The translations under genes were made by a program, and so were the position numbers. From Berberis thunbergii (taxonomy: Eukaryota > Streptophyta > Magnoliopsida > Ranunculales > Berberidaceae), in contig QNQO01000796.1 in NCBI GenBank assembly GCA_003290165.1, positions 248,001 through 312,000 of the forward strand: a stretch of 64,000 nt of DNA. The letters run 5' to 3'. Shown in pieces: positions 36,797 through 48,571 of the stretch; the stretch's first letter is position 1; each line of letters starts with the position of its first letter. Under the pieces are notes generated by a model. It searched no databases. It saw only the letters and a program-made list of their open reading frames with translations, and was not told the DNA's origin.

Positions 36797-36979
36797 TAAA
36801 TGTCGAGGGAATGAGCGAGGAAACGAGCGAGGTAAATGAAGTGGCGAGGTGAGAGCCGTTCATTTCCCTCGAAATGCGTGCGTTGACTTTTCTCGCGCGC
36901 ATCTCGAGGGAAATGAACGGCGCTCACCTCGCCACTTCATTTCCCTCGCTCGTTTCCTCGCTCACTCCCTCGACATTTA
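36797..36979. repeat. GC-rich hairpin element (MITE-like)
   Basis: A nearly perfect inverted repeat of about 75-bp arms and a short loop runs from TAAATGTCGAGGGAATGAGC to the mirrored CTCCCTCGACATTTA. The arms contain GAGCGAGGAAACGAGCGAGG, related to the hairpins at 55426-55767. Much more GC-rich than its surroundings. No coding content. Confidence 0.85.
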
Positions 36980-37512
36980 TTACGATGACATTGTATTCAT
37001 TTCATACAAGATATTAGCTTATTCTTCAAGATAACTTAAAATTATTGCTAAACCAAACCCCACTAACAACGCAACTATTCAAGCCAAATTCATAACCAAT
37101 CTTCAAAACAAAAAATACCCAATCAAATAACTCTTCAACACAATCAAAACCACATGTCACGACTGCAGAGAAGATTTAGAAGAAATCAGAATTGGGTGCA
37201 TGTAGAAGCGGGAAGTTTGAATTGGAAATAAGCCACATGAAGCAAACATGTGTCATAGCTTCATTGGTCCGTAAGAATTTATGTTAGCTTTATAAGAGAA
37301 GTTGAGAGGAGGAGAAATGGAAGAACTTGTAAGAACTCAGAGGCTCAGTTTATAAGAGAAGTAGAGAGGAGGCTCAGTTCTTAGTGAACTTGAGAGTTAC
37401 TTTGTAACCTTTGATTTCGTTTTTAATCCATCAAATTCATATTTTCTTTGCTTGAACATTAAATAGTCACGATCGTGACAATTGGTATCAGAACAAGCCA
37501 ATTTGTACAAAC

Positions 37513-37830
37513 ATGGAGACTAGAGCGAAGGAGATGAAAACCTTCATAAAGGAGACAAAGAGGAATCAAATAGAGATGAATGGACATATCGAACTACTGA
37601 AAACCAAACTGAAGAGGCTAGCACAAACAAGTGAAGCTCGAGAGAAGATATTGGATGCTCGTTTTGAACAAATTGTTCAACTGATCCAGAACAATCAAGA
37701 GGTTATTGGATTTGTTGGATCGAATAGTTCACCTTCAATTCAGGCCACTGGAATCATAGATCAAGCCATGATGCAGCTCTCCCATACTCCCTGGGAGTCT
37801 CTAGTACATTCAATCATCTCCCTAAGTTAG
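37513..37830 (+). CDS. Gag-like N-terminal fragment
   Basis: A 105-residue frame begins METRAKEMKTFIKETKRNQI just after the primer site and is rich in charged, helix-forming residues (probable coiled coil). This start and composition are usual for the leader gag of plant LTR elements. The frame stops before any capsid or zinc-knuckle motif. Probably a relic. Confidence 0.5.
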   Translation: METRAKEMKTFIKETKRNQIEMNGHIELLKTKLKRLAQTSEAREKILDARFEQIVQLIQNNQEVIGFVGSNSSPSIQATGIIDQAMMQLSHTPWESLVHSIISLS

Positions 37831-37954
37831 ATTTTTCCCAAATTGATGAAATCAACCCTAATCAGCCCAAGTATATTACATATCCATTTTCTTTCGATAC
37901 AATTTCTAAACTGCATTACTCAAACTCTTCTCATACACCTTGGGAGCCCCTTGT

Positions 37955-38230
37955 TATGTATTCTATGGGTGGAGATTTACGATATGCACGAAGGGTATTT
38001 GATGAAATGTTTACAAGAGATGTTGTTTCTAGGAATTCATTGCTTACAAGGTTTGTAAGGTGTGGGGCACTTGAATTGCATTGGCATTGGGTTTATTTAG
38101 GGTGATGAAGGAGTGAAAGGTTATATTTGGAATTCTATTATAACTGGATTGGTTCAAGTGGGTGTCCTAAGGAGGCTTTCAATTCCTTCCATGAAATACA
38201 AATTTTGGATTTGTTGCCTACACATGCGAG
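37955..38230 (+). pseudogene. PPR (pentatricopeptide repeat) gene fragment within the LTR element
   Basis: The translation shows YSMGGDLRYARRVFDEMFTR, DVVSRNSLLTRFVRCGALEL and, after stops, GCPKEAFNSFHEIQ. These are diverged PPR motifs of the PLS type (normally CGDLE.ARRVFDEMPERDVVSWN). PPR proteins bind organelle RNA. Only about two repeats are present and the frame is broken. Its place between two matching LTRs suggests transduction of host sequence. Confidence 0.7.
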
Positions 38231-38989
38231 GCTTTAAGGGGTCACTTATTCTTCTCAGATAAAAATTAAGATGAAATTTCAGGTTGTCAAGAATGTAGTA
38301 TCTCAGTCAGTGCAAGTCAAAAAACTGTTTTACTTGTATTTGCTACATTACATTGAATAATGTTCGAACGAAGTTTTGTTATCCCTCAACTGTTTCTAGA
38401 AGGACTTGTAGGATTCAAATCCATTGGTTCGTGCATGGGCACCCCATGCTATGACAAGAATTCGTCTACATGTTATAGCTTCTCTTGTTCTAGTAGTTGT
38501 TGTTCTTGTTGGAGCTGCTTCTGATACAATGCTACAATGGATGGGAGGGCCAAGGAGCAAAGTGACTACATCAAGAAAATCCACTTATAAAGGGATAAAT
38601 AAATCAATACTTCCAACAAAAGAAGCAGCAACAACAAACAGTTGGACTAAATAATTTTATGATGGAATAAGCTCATATGGCCAATATGACAGAAATGCCA
38701 AATCACTAGACATCTTGAGTTTGATGAACTTGACAGTTGTTTCCCAAGAATGTGAATCTGGTAGTGCAACAAGGGAAATTCCATATCTTAATACTTCACC
38801 AACAACCATCAATTTTTGAAGTGTCCATGTATTAGTCCAATGGCTTCCAAAGGGATTCAGTCAGAAAGAAGTGAGAGCCAACTCACCAGGCTTTGAAAAG
38901 GAGAATGTGTCTCCAAACAAGGTTCTTGGCAGTAGTCCTATTGAGGTGCCATCTTCTCATTACTACTCTTCTAACAAAAATAAGCTATA

Positions 38990-39180
38990 TGGGGGCTAGA
39001 CGCGCTCAATTAGGTGAAGAATCAAAAGGAAGTCCTATGCATGAAGCCCATGTTGCATTTTCGATAGAAGGTTTAGGTAAAATGAGGGCTAGACGCGCTC
39101 AATTAGGTGAAAATTTTGAATTAGATCATGCAACTTTGCAATTTGATTGTGTTTTTCGTAGTAGTCCGAGGGGTTGGTGA
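38990..39180 (+). pseudogene. Plastid psbB (CP47) fragment within the LTR element
   Basis: The frame reads [20 protein letters not shown] and VFRSSPRGW, matching the conserved [17 protein letters not shown]...FRSSPRGW region of the photosystem II core antenna protein CP47. The start of this piece (GGGCTAGACGCGCTCAATTAGGTGAA) is present twice, at about 38993 and 39085, with about 65 bases between. A stop follows RGW. This is nuclear DNA derived from plastid DNA, now inside a retroelement. Confidence 0.8.
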
Positions 39181-40005
39181 ATGGGAACACCAGCCCATTC
39201 ACCCAAGTGACTTGGAAGGTTTTCTGATGGTTGTTTTTTACTAGGTAAACCAGTTAGACCATATCAGTCATCCAATAAAGATAATTACACTATGCAAGAC
39301 ATTGAGCTTGAACTGAATACTTTGATACGTGATATTGATATGCCACTATGTGCAATGCCTTGGAGTTACCTCTCAACTCAAGAAACAATGACAATTACTT
39401 CAGCTATTCAAGGAGCAGGAATTTTACTGGAAAAGGTTGTAAACCAGTAGATTCCCATGGTTGTAAAATTTATGACTTTTCTAACTATGAGGAATATCCA
39501 TCCAGAAATATCAAGAATGCAAGCCAAGGAAGTCTAAGCCTGGCTTCCCAGATGAAAATTTCCCTCTCCAGTATGACGTGGATTGGAAGGATTAAGCTTA
39601 TAACATGGATAGAAGTTCTACTGACTTCTTTGGTAGTAAGAGACACTATGATACTAACTTTTCTATTGAGGATTCATATCTGACAAATAGAATGGATCTT
39701 TAGGCTGAAGTACGGGGTGATTTTGATATTACAGAGTTATATGCCCTAGCTTACAACTGCCTCGGAGCAAAAAAGCCACAACTTCATAAACTCCAGTTCT
39801 ACAAGGTATCCTAGAGTAGATCGAAGTCTGCATTTAAACCCACCAACTTGGTCTCATTTGTAGCAGATGATGGAAATAACAACATGAGCTCATGGAGTGA
39901 AGAGTCATGTTTATCAACTATAGTGAGGAGGACACAGCTACATATACAGTCCATGTTCCCTCATTTCAATCCTTGAGGACAAAGATTTGGCGAAAAGGAG
40001 GGCAA
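39181..40005 (+). other. Unrecognised interior of the LTR element
   Basis: Short interrupted frames occur (for example NFTGKGCKPVDSHGCKIYDF near 39425 and DFDITELYALAYNCLG near 39720). They read like host protein sequence, but I do not recognise the family. Confidence 0.4.
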
Positions 40006-40719
40006 TGTCACGACTTCATAGAAGATTTAGAAGAAATCGGAATTGGGCGCGTACTGAAGCAGTAAGTTTGAATTGGAAATAGGACTCAGTTGTAATTTTC
40101 CATATAAGGCAACATGGAGCAAACGTGTCATAGCTTCATTGGTCGGTGAATTAATGTTAGCTTTATAAGAGAAGTAAAGAGGAGGAGATATGGAAGAAGT
40201 TGTAAGAACTCAGATGCTCAATTCTTAGTAAACTTGAGAGTTACTTCGTAATTTTTTATTTCCGTTTTAATTCATCAATTTCCATTCAATTACAGTTCAT
40301 CCTTTCTTTGCTTGAACATCAAACAGTCATGATTGTGACGCCACACTAAATCCCAAATACCCAAACTCCCAACAAACGCTAGTTTATCTAAGAACCAAAA
40401 ACTGAGACATTAAAACTATTAAAGCTAAACAATCTTTAATCCCACCTTTTGACTATGGAGCACCGAAAGCTACCACTCATTTATTCCTCATTGTCTCCTA
40501 TTAATTTCCCACTCCACAATTTTCTTTTTGTTAGTTGTTTGTTTATGGTTAGCTGTTTCAGCATTAATTTGTACTTGTCTATATAAGCTCTGTAAGATAT
40601 GAAGAACATAATATACATTTTGAAACACAATTCTTTCTCTTCCTCTTTCAATATTTTCTCTGCATTTCCATTACGTTCCATATTTTAACATGGTATGAGA
40701 GCAAGCTTTCGCTACAACT

Positions 40720-41376
40720 ATGGGAGATGAATATAGACACACAGAGGCGACAACCAACGAATCGGATCCACTTACCTTGCACCATTCCTATCACCTTGGG
40801 TATGTTATGGTTTCCAAACTACTCAAAAAAGATAACTATGGACAATGGAGTCGCTCTATGCGAATCGCTTTTAGGGCAAAAAACAAAATTGGCTTTATCA
40901 ATGGAATGGTTCAGGCACCATCTCAGGCTGATGCCAAATTTCTAATATGGGAACAATGCAATCATATGGTACTATCATGGATCTTGAACTCTGTACATTA
41001 TAATATTGCTGGTAGTATTATCTATGCAGAAACTGTGATCGACGTATGGAATGATCTACACGATAGATTCTCACAAGGGAATGACTCTCAAATCTATCAG
41101 ATTCGCCAAGAGATCGTAGAACAACGACAGAGACATCAATTCGTTTCAATGTACTACACCAAGATGAAGGCACTTTGGGATGAGTTGGGTTCTTATCATG
41201 ATCCGATTATCTGCAGCTGTGGGGGCCTCAAAAGTATTGTCGAACGAGAAGAAAAAGATAGAGTCATGCAATTCCTTATGGGATTGAATGATTCTTTTGC
41301 AATGGTTCGTGGTTCTATACTCATGATGAACCCTCTTCCCGATACCCGGAAGGTTCATGGTCTTGTTTTACCATAG
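40720..41376 (+). CDS. Copia gag protein (N-terminal, truncated)
   Basis: A 218-residue frame starts shortly after the primer site. It contains HLGYVMVSKLLKKDNYGQWS, SMRIAFRAKNKIGFING and VWNDLHDRFSQGNDSQIYQI, the conserved start of plant Copia gag (UBN2/DUF4219 type). It ends at a frameshift before the zinc knuckle. It is the longest intact frame in this element. Confidence 0.85.
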   Translation: MGDEYRHTEATTNESDPLTLHHSYHLGYVMVSKLLKKDNYGQWSRSMRIAFRAKNKIGFINGMVQAPSQADAKFLIWEQCNHMVLSWILNSVHYNIAGSIIYAETVIDVWNDLHDRFSQGNDSQIYQIRQEIVEQRQRHQFVSMYYTKMKALWDELGSYHDPIICSCGGLKSIVEREEKDRVMQFLMGLNDSFAMVRGSILMMNPLPDTRKVHGLVLP

Positions 41377-44300
41377 GAGAGATAGGCCGAGGTGGCTACA
41401 AAGCGTTACATTAATGTGTCCCACGCCAACTTCCAGTCCAGAGGATCTTCAAAAATGCAAACTCGATCGACCGGTAGTGGCTCAGACTGAGCGATCGGAG
41501 GAAATCGTCGGAAGCTTCACTATTCCTATTGCGACATGGACGGTCACACCATTGAACGTTGCTTCTTCCTCCATGGATTCCCCCTGGACACAGATTTCAT
41601 GTTAAGGATGCCAAACCAAAAGGGAAAAAAAGTCTACCAATTCTCTAGCCACTTCCAGTGAAAAATCACAAAATACCAAACATTTCTCGGCAAAGGAGTA
41701 TGATCAAATCATTGCCCTTCTTCGCAAAGAGGTCGATAACACTGAACCTCTTACTAATACTTCAGGTATTGATCCATCATCTATTTACACAAACAATTAA
41801 TTGATAATTGATAGTGGCGCCACTGATCACGTATCTAATACTCCCCCAATTATGAATAAATCTAATTCCAAACATAGTTCAGTGGAATTACCAAATGGGG
41901 GACATGCAGAAATTAAATTCATTGGGTCCATGAAATTGCACAACAATATGACTATTGATAATGTGCTTTATGTCCCGAAATTTAAAGTAAATTTACTTTC
42001 CATTAGCCAACTAACACAAGCCTTAGGTTGATATGTGACATTTTACCCTGATTTTTATGTAATGCATGATTTAACTACAAAGAAGACGATTGGACTAGGC
42101 AGGGAGAGTAATAGTCTGTACTACCTTACAGCAAACCAAAGTCCACACTTGTCCAACACCATCCATTAGACATTCAACCTTTGGCACAAACGACTCGGGC
42201 ATCAATCTATTTCTCCACTCCAGTTATTATCTAAAACTACTCCAGAAATTTCTTTTGATTCCCATGATTTTTTGTGATGTTTTTCCTCTAGCAAAACAAA
42301 CTCCCGTACCTTTTTCCAATAGTAGCATTTCAAGTCATGCACTTTTTGATTTAATCCATTATGACATTTGGGGACCTCATAAGATTTATTCACATTCTGG
42401 AGCACTTTTTTTTAAAACATTGTGGATGATTATTCTCGATATACTTGGGTCTATCTTATGCATTATAAGTTTGAAACACAATCCATTTTAAAAGACTTCT
42501 TTGTTTGGGTTAAGACGCAATATAACCAAGGGATTAAAACTTTGAGATCCGATAATGGGGGAGAATTTATTTCTTTATGAAAATTCTTCAATGAGAATGG
42601 CACAAGTTTTCAACAATCTTGTACTTGCACACCTCAAAAGAATGGGGTTGTGGAATGCAAGCATCGCCATTTCTTGAATGTTGCTCGTGCACTACGCTTC
42701 CAAGCCAACCTACCTTTGAAATTTTGGGGGGAACAAGTTAAAACAACTTGCTATCTGATTAATCACTTACCCACACCACTTTTTACCAACAAAACACCGT
42801 ATGAGCAATTACAAAAAAAGCCACATTCTTACTCCCACATGCGAATGTACGATTGCTATGTTTTGCCACAAACCTACAACCCACTCATAAATTTGACACT
42901 CGTGCACGACGTTGTGTATATCTTGGGTATCCTCCAGGGCAAAAGGCTTATCTTGTCTATGATCTAGCTGATAAGAAATTATTCACCTCCCGAGATGTCA
43001 TCTTCTATGAAAACATCTTCCCATATTCCACCATAAATCATGATAAAAAAAATATGACATCCCCACGTTACGAAAACCCTTAGATAGCGACATTGACACT
43101 TCTGTAATCCCCATGCCATCCAATGACACAAATGCACCTCAAAATGAGCTTGAAACCACAAATTTTGACACTACCAGCCCACCAAACCCACCCCCTCAAT
43201 CGCCTACATTTCAACAGAGACGAGAACCATCCAAAATGGCACCGACCGGTATACAAGGCGTCCTCACTCGTCAATGGAACCCATAACAGAGGCTGACACA
43301 AAACTTCGTCGCTCCACCTGATCAAAACGAACGCCTATTCACCTCCAAGATTATCAAATCAACCATATTCTGTCTATTTCAGACACGCCTCTTCTAGTTA
43401 AATCTAGCACTCGCCATCCTTTGTCGCAGTATATGGCATATTTCAATCTTTCTCATGCTCATCGAACATTTGCTTGTAACATTTCTCACTTGGTTGAACT
43501 AGAAACATATGAGCATGCTTATCAGGACCCTAAATGGATTGAAGCCATGAAATGTGAAATTGCTGCACTTGAGGCTAACAAAACTTGGTCACTCGTTCCT
43601 CTTCCCTCGGGTCATTGTCCCATTGGGTGCAAATGGGTGTTCAAGATCAATTATAATTCCAATGGCACTGCTGAAAGGTATAAAGCTCGCCTGGTTGCAA
43701 AAGAATTCACACAACATGAAGGAATTGATTATTCTGAAACGTTTGCTCCCGTTGCCAAACTTACCACTCTCCGATGTCTCCTTGCTATTTCTATTCACGG
43801 TTGGAGCCTTCACCAAATGGATGTTCAAAATGCTTTTTTACATGGTGATCTCACCGAAAAAGTCTACATGCATCCTCTTTCAGCCTTTTGTCGACATGGG
43901 AAGCAACTTGTATGTCGATTCCACAAATCATTGTATGGCTTAAAACAAGCTTCTTGATCATGGTTCCACAAATTCCTCTCCGCCATCAACAAGTTCGGTT
44001 TTCAACAATCGCGAGCCGATTACTCCATTTTTACTAAGGTGTGCAGAACGTCTTTTACAACCATTCTCTTTTATGTTGATGACATGATTATTATAGGGGA
44101 TCATCAAAAGACTATCAATGATGTGAAGATTTTTCTTGGGTCCTGCTTCAAATTGAAGGATCTTTGAGCATTAAAATATTTCCTTGGCATTGAGATAGCA
44201 AGATCACAAACATGTATTTCTATCAATCAACGCAAATACACACTTGACATCCTTCAAGAAGTAGGTTTACTTGGAGCAAAACCCTCTAAATTCCCCATGG

Positions 44301-45030
44301 AACAATATTTAAAGCTGACTCCTACTGATGGTGACTTACTCAAAGATCTGACACATTATAGATGACTGGTGGGAAAATTGATTTACTTGACTATCACAAG
44401 GTCAAAAATATCGTTTTCGGTCAACACCCTTAGCCAATTTATGCAAGAGCCTAGACAACCTCATCTTGACGCAGTTCATCGTTTACTTAGGTGCTTAAAA
44501 GGTTCACCGGGGCAAGGGTTACTATTTTCTTCCATAAACAATTTGAGTCTAGTTGGGTTTTGTGATGCAGATTGAACTGGAGACATTACTACCCGTCGAT
44601 CAGTTTCGGGTTATTGTGTTTTTCTAGGAAAATCTCTCATCTCCTGGAAAAGCAAGAAGCAAGCTACGGTGTCTAAGTCTTCAACCGAAGCGGAGTATAG
44701 GTCTATGGCTTCTATCACTTGTGAGTTGACTTGGCTGAGAAACTTATTACAAGAGTTATGCATCGAACATCCACAACCAATGACACTATACTATGACAAC
44801 CAAGCAGCTATGCATATTGCTGCTAATCTAGTTTTTTCATGAAAGAACTAAGCATATCGAGATTGTCTGCCACATTGTTCAGGAACACATTGACAAAAGG
44901 GAATTTAAAACAGCCTACATATCAAGTGTGAATCAGATTGCAGACATATTCACTAAGGCATTGGGGCAAGTTCCTTTTCACACGATTCTTTGCAAATCGG
45001 GCGTTGTTGACATTCACGCTTCAATTTGAG
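41377..45030 (+). pseudogene. Copia pol remnant
   Basis: Protease: IIDSGATDHVSN near 41801. Integrase pieces lie at about 42340-43050 (LRSDNGGEF, QKNGVVECKHRH). RT runs from 43421 (WVFKINYNSNGTAERYKARL, DVQNAFLHGDL, FYVDDMIIIG near 44073). RNase H follows (CDAD*TGD, SSTEAEYRSMAS, YYDNQAAMHIA). Several stops fit single transitions (CGA to TGA near 43958 and 44363, TGG to TGA near 44575); others come from indels. Not functional. Confidence 0.88.
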
Positions 45031-45305
45031 GGGGAGTATTAAAGCTAAACAGTCTTTAACCCCACCTTTTGATCATCCCACCTATTGACTATGGAGCACC
45101 TAAAGCTACTACTCATTTATTCCTCATTTTCTCCTATTTATTTCCCACTCCATAATTTTCTTATTGTTAGTTGTTTGTTTATGGTAAGCTGCTTCAGCAT
45201 TAATTTGTACTTGTCTATATAAGCTCTGTAAGATATGAAGAACATAATATTCATTTTGAAAAACAATTCTTTCTCCTTATTTCCATTACGCTCTATATTT
45301 TAAGA

Positions 45306-45614
45306 AAAATAGCAAGTGGTCATAAAAATTACCTATGAAGTGATGCAACCAAGAGACAAGTCCCACCGAGAGATCCTCACTTCAGTTTTGAAATAGCGGC
45401 CACGTAGCCACCAGGTCCACCATCGATGACGATTCGTCATTGTCTTCGGATCCGAGAGAAGGTTCTCGTGAAGAGAGAGTAGAGTGAGGTTTCGGAGAGA
45501 AGCTTTGTTTTTCGTCTTGCGAAGCTTGCCATCGCCATGGCTTCTCTTAGGGTTTTGATTCACCATTTTATTTTTGGGCGATTTCCGAATTTTCGGCTAG
45601 ATTAAAAAATGTGT
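45306..45614. other. Intergenic, no gene supported
   Basis: A plus-strand leader-like stretch and an ATG at 45538 (MASLRVLIHHFIFGRF) end after about 20 residues. A minus-strand 77-residue frame covers the same bases. Neither has recognisable motifs. Confidence 0.4.
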
Positions 45615-45701
45615 TCGGGTGAGAGAGGCTCAAACTCTAGACCTCCGGATTACTCTATAAAGCTATGAGATCGACGCGCTAGCCAACTGCGCCACCACCC
45701 C
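45615..45701 (-). tRNA. tRNA-Met (elongator, CAT) with intron, possibly decayed
   Basis: Reading the minus strand from 45701: acceptor GGGGTGG, A box TGGCGCAGTTGGC, D stem GCGC..GCGC, anticodon CAT at 45667-45665, an intron of roughly 11-13 bases starting one base after the anticodon (plant elongator tRNA-Met genes have such an intron), then a T arm GAGTTTGAGCCTC and acceptor TCACCCG. Differences from the plant consensus are GTTTGA in place of GTTCGA in the B box, a mismatch in the anticodon stem, and a mismatched first acceptor pair. These suggest a pseudogene or weakly active copy. Confidence 0.75.
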
Positions 45702-46369
45702 TTTGTGTTCTTGGGAAACCTCTGTAATAGATGATCCTTGATTAAGATAATAGTGAGAATCAAATGATTCTAAACAAATTATTCTAAACAATCTCTATGA
45801 TAAAACCATAATTAAGCAAATAAAATCCAAGTGGTGGATAAAGAGAATAAAAATGATTATGAACAAACTACAATTTATTTTTAAGCGTAGGTAGGGTACA
45901 TGATAATTGGCAACTTAATCCCCTCAATACGCAGATCTTGTACAGAAATGAGGATCCTTGCTTAATGAAAATGCAAAACTGTGGTTAATGAAATGCTTAG
46001 AGCTCTCCTTGAGGACTGGGTCTGTACTTAAACTAAACATATTAATTTAAGTGCATGTGAGCCTGAGCCGAAAGAGAATTTGATTAAACTGAAGGACCAA
46101 TAAACCCACTACCAATGATCTAAAAGAATGTCAAAGCAAATAATTAAAGAAACTAAATTTAACTCTGCTTGTCTCTCAACATCAAGCAGCCTCTCCCCAA
46201 CTCACCTCAAAGCTCAGCTAACATTCACATTAATTAGCATTACTATCTCACCAGCTGATTACATAACCTCCGCCTCGACCTACAAAACTTCTAGCTGCTT
46301 TTTTCTAAAACACCAACTGAAGCAGCTAAGAAACAGAAACAATCGTCTAAGTGATATTTACACTATCAA
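45702..46369. other. Downstream region and probable 3'UTR of the PP2C gene
   Basis: AT-rich, no coding region recognised. The part adjacent to 46370 lies just past the PP2C stop codon on the minus strand and probably includes its 3'UTR and poly(A) site. Confidence 0.45.
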
Positions 46370-48571
46370 TTACTGAGTGCCGTTCCCGTTAAGCAAACTC
46401 CTCAGGTTACAGATGGCTTCGGCAGAAAGGCTGCAGCATCTCAATCGCCTTGGTCGTTGAGGTGAGGGCTCACGATGGTCAGGGGAGGAAAAGCAGACAA
46501 TGATCACAGTGAGGTTGTGGAAGCTGTTGAGTCGAAGTGCTTCCTTGACAAGCTCCCTAGCACACTGTTCTGGGTCATCGTGCCGTCTTAACCAGCGGCA
46601 GGCAAAGCTGACTGCTTGTTGGCTTGACAATACATCCCAGATTCCATCACATCCGATAATGAGGAACTCATCTTCTTCTGTGAGAACTACCTGTCTAAAT
46701 TCTGATTCAGCAATGAGAGGTGATGGAGAAACGCGAGGAAACTTCATGTCCCAATCCCCCAAGGCTCTGGTCACAGAGAGTACACCATTCAGATAGCCGT
46801 CATCTACGTAGCCGCCTGATTCCTCAATTCTCTTGCGCTCTGGTTCATAGGCAGCTTTGTGATCTTGAGACATTTCAAATGCCTCCCCTTTACAACAGAA
46901 CTGCTCCGCAGTCACCGGCATTTGCTACTAATAATGTTCTGCAACCAAAAAAAAGGATTAAAGATTCAGAAAACCAAATAACAAACAATTTCGTCCTAAG
47001 CATTCACCATGAACCCCCAAAGCACAAACCAGATTCAAAAATATGAGGAACTATAACAACAGTTTCTAAAATTTAATCCTTCAATCCCTAATCATGTTAT
47101 GACTAGTCAAATATATTCAGAGTTTCAGACCAACAAATTTATTTGCCGCCACTTCCAAATAGCATGGTCCCAACTTTCCAAAGAAACTATATTCAAGGTT
47201 GTTTAGGAGCTAAACATCTAGAAAACGTTAATTTTTCACCAAAAGTTGTAACTGCACCGTATTTAAAGCTTTCGAGTGATATAGTGTATCATCAGGTTTC
47301 ATCTACGCTGGATAAGAATAATAACTCTCTGGAAACTATAAGACAAATTTCACAAGAGTGCAACAGCATAAATAGGTTGGAAAATGAGCACACCTTCCAA
47401 GTACGAGAGCAGTAATGGCTGTAGTCCCAGAACAAGTCACAGCGCAGTCATCGGCCAAAGCAAGATCAGCAAGAAGAAATGCTTTGCGTACCGCATTTTC
47501 AACCTCTTCTCAGAAAACATTGTCAAATTCGGAAGTCTGCGGGAATGTTGCGTCTTCAAATAAGAATCTCATTGCGTTCTTCCTGACATATGCTGCACCC
47601 TCTGGGCCTCCATGACCATCAAACACCTGAAATTCAACATTCCAACTTTAATTAGCAATTTTAAGGTTGTCAAGACCAACCTGAAATCTGGCTGCAAGGA
47701 TAAAATTTATTACCCCATAAAATGCACTTGGCATAGGACAACTGATGAGAGACCCCAAGTGCGATGATAGGTCATCTATTCTTATGTGCTCGTCTTCCAT
47801 GAATCTCCGAGGGCCAATGTCAGCATAGCTACCAGAGCGAATGCTTGGAAGAAACTGAAGAATAGCTGACCCAATATCAGTTATAACTCGTGAATGGTAC
47901 CAAACCTTTATCATATAATTTTTCATAACAAATACATAATTAAGGACAATGAAATGAACTTCAGATGATCATATAGCATTAAATATCAACAGCTAGCAAT
48001 GACGTGAATCAAACAGCTTATCATATATTCAAACCAAACTGATATTACTTGTCCAAAAATAGATAGCTTCAACTTAAACTTATGAAACCTGAGATCATGA
48101 ATGAAAGCAACTTCAATTATTGCAAGATAAGATATTTTTTAATATAACCCAGACACCTACATTTGAGATTTTAAGGGTGAGTTTGGTTGCATGAAATCTT
48201 ATTTCAGGAGCCACAAGCCTATTTGTAGATATTTTGCGACAAGGACATGGCCAAGACCTGTTAGTTAGTTGCTTAGGAACTGCAAATATGTCACGTGTTG
48301 TTTATGTTGGTAGAAGTTATTATATTTTGTTTTATGTATTGAGTCATGGCGTAATTGTAGGAGCATAATGATCATGATCTCTAAGTTCAGTTTTATCAAG
48401 ACTCTATAAATGTAAGTCATCTGTTTTCAATGTAGCATGTACTTCAAGGTATTCTTGCTACATCTCTTATTCAGGTTTTTCTTTCTCCTTAAGCAAGTAA
48501 TCTACGTTCCAATTATTTTCCATCAAAACCCAACAATTGGTATTAGAGCATTCTTCTTAAGGGATATGTGA

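Larger units (their letters stand above)
37155..40340 (+). mobile_element. Non-autonomous LTR retrotransposon with captured sequences
   Basis: The LTRs at 37155-37480 (326 bp) and 40006-40340 (335 bp) start TGTCACGACT and end GATCGTGACA / GATTGTGACG. The duplication CCACA borders both sides (37150-37154 and 40341-40345). A tRNA-Met primer site (TTGGTATCAGA) follows at 37482, and a purine tract (AAAGGAGGGCAA) precedes the 3' LTR. The interior holds a gag-like N-terminus and then unrelated pieces (PPR gene, psbB) instead of pol. It cannot move without helper proteins. Confidence 0.92.
40417..45305 (+). mobile_element. Decayed Copia retrotransposon
   Basis: The LTRs at 40417-40690 (274 bp) and 45037-45305 (269 bp) begin TATTAAAGCTAAAC, a mutated form of the usual TG start. 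A tRNA-Met primer-binding-like site (TGGTATGAGAGC) follows at 40691, and the purine tract GAGGGGGAG precedes the 3' LTR. The flanking five bases (AAAAC, AAAAT) match four of five. All Copia domains are present in the order gag, protease, integrase, RT, RNase H, but with many stops. Confidence 0.85.

Noticed and set aside
45333..45566. 77-codon minus-strand frame
   Set aside because: No recognisable motif, and an equally plausible plus-strand leader covers the same bases.
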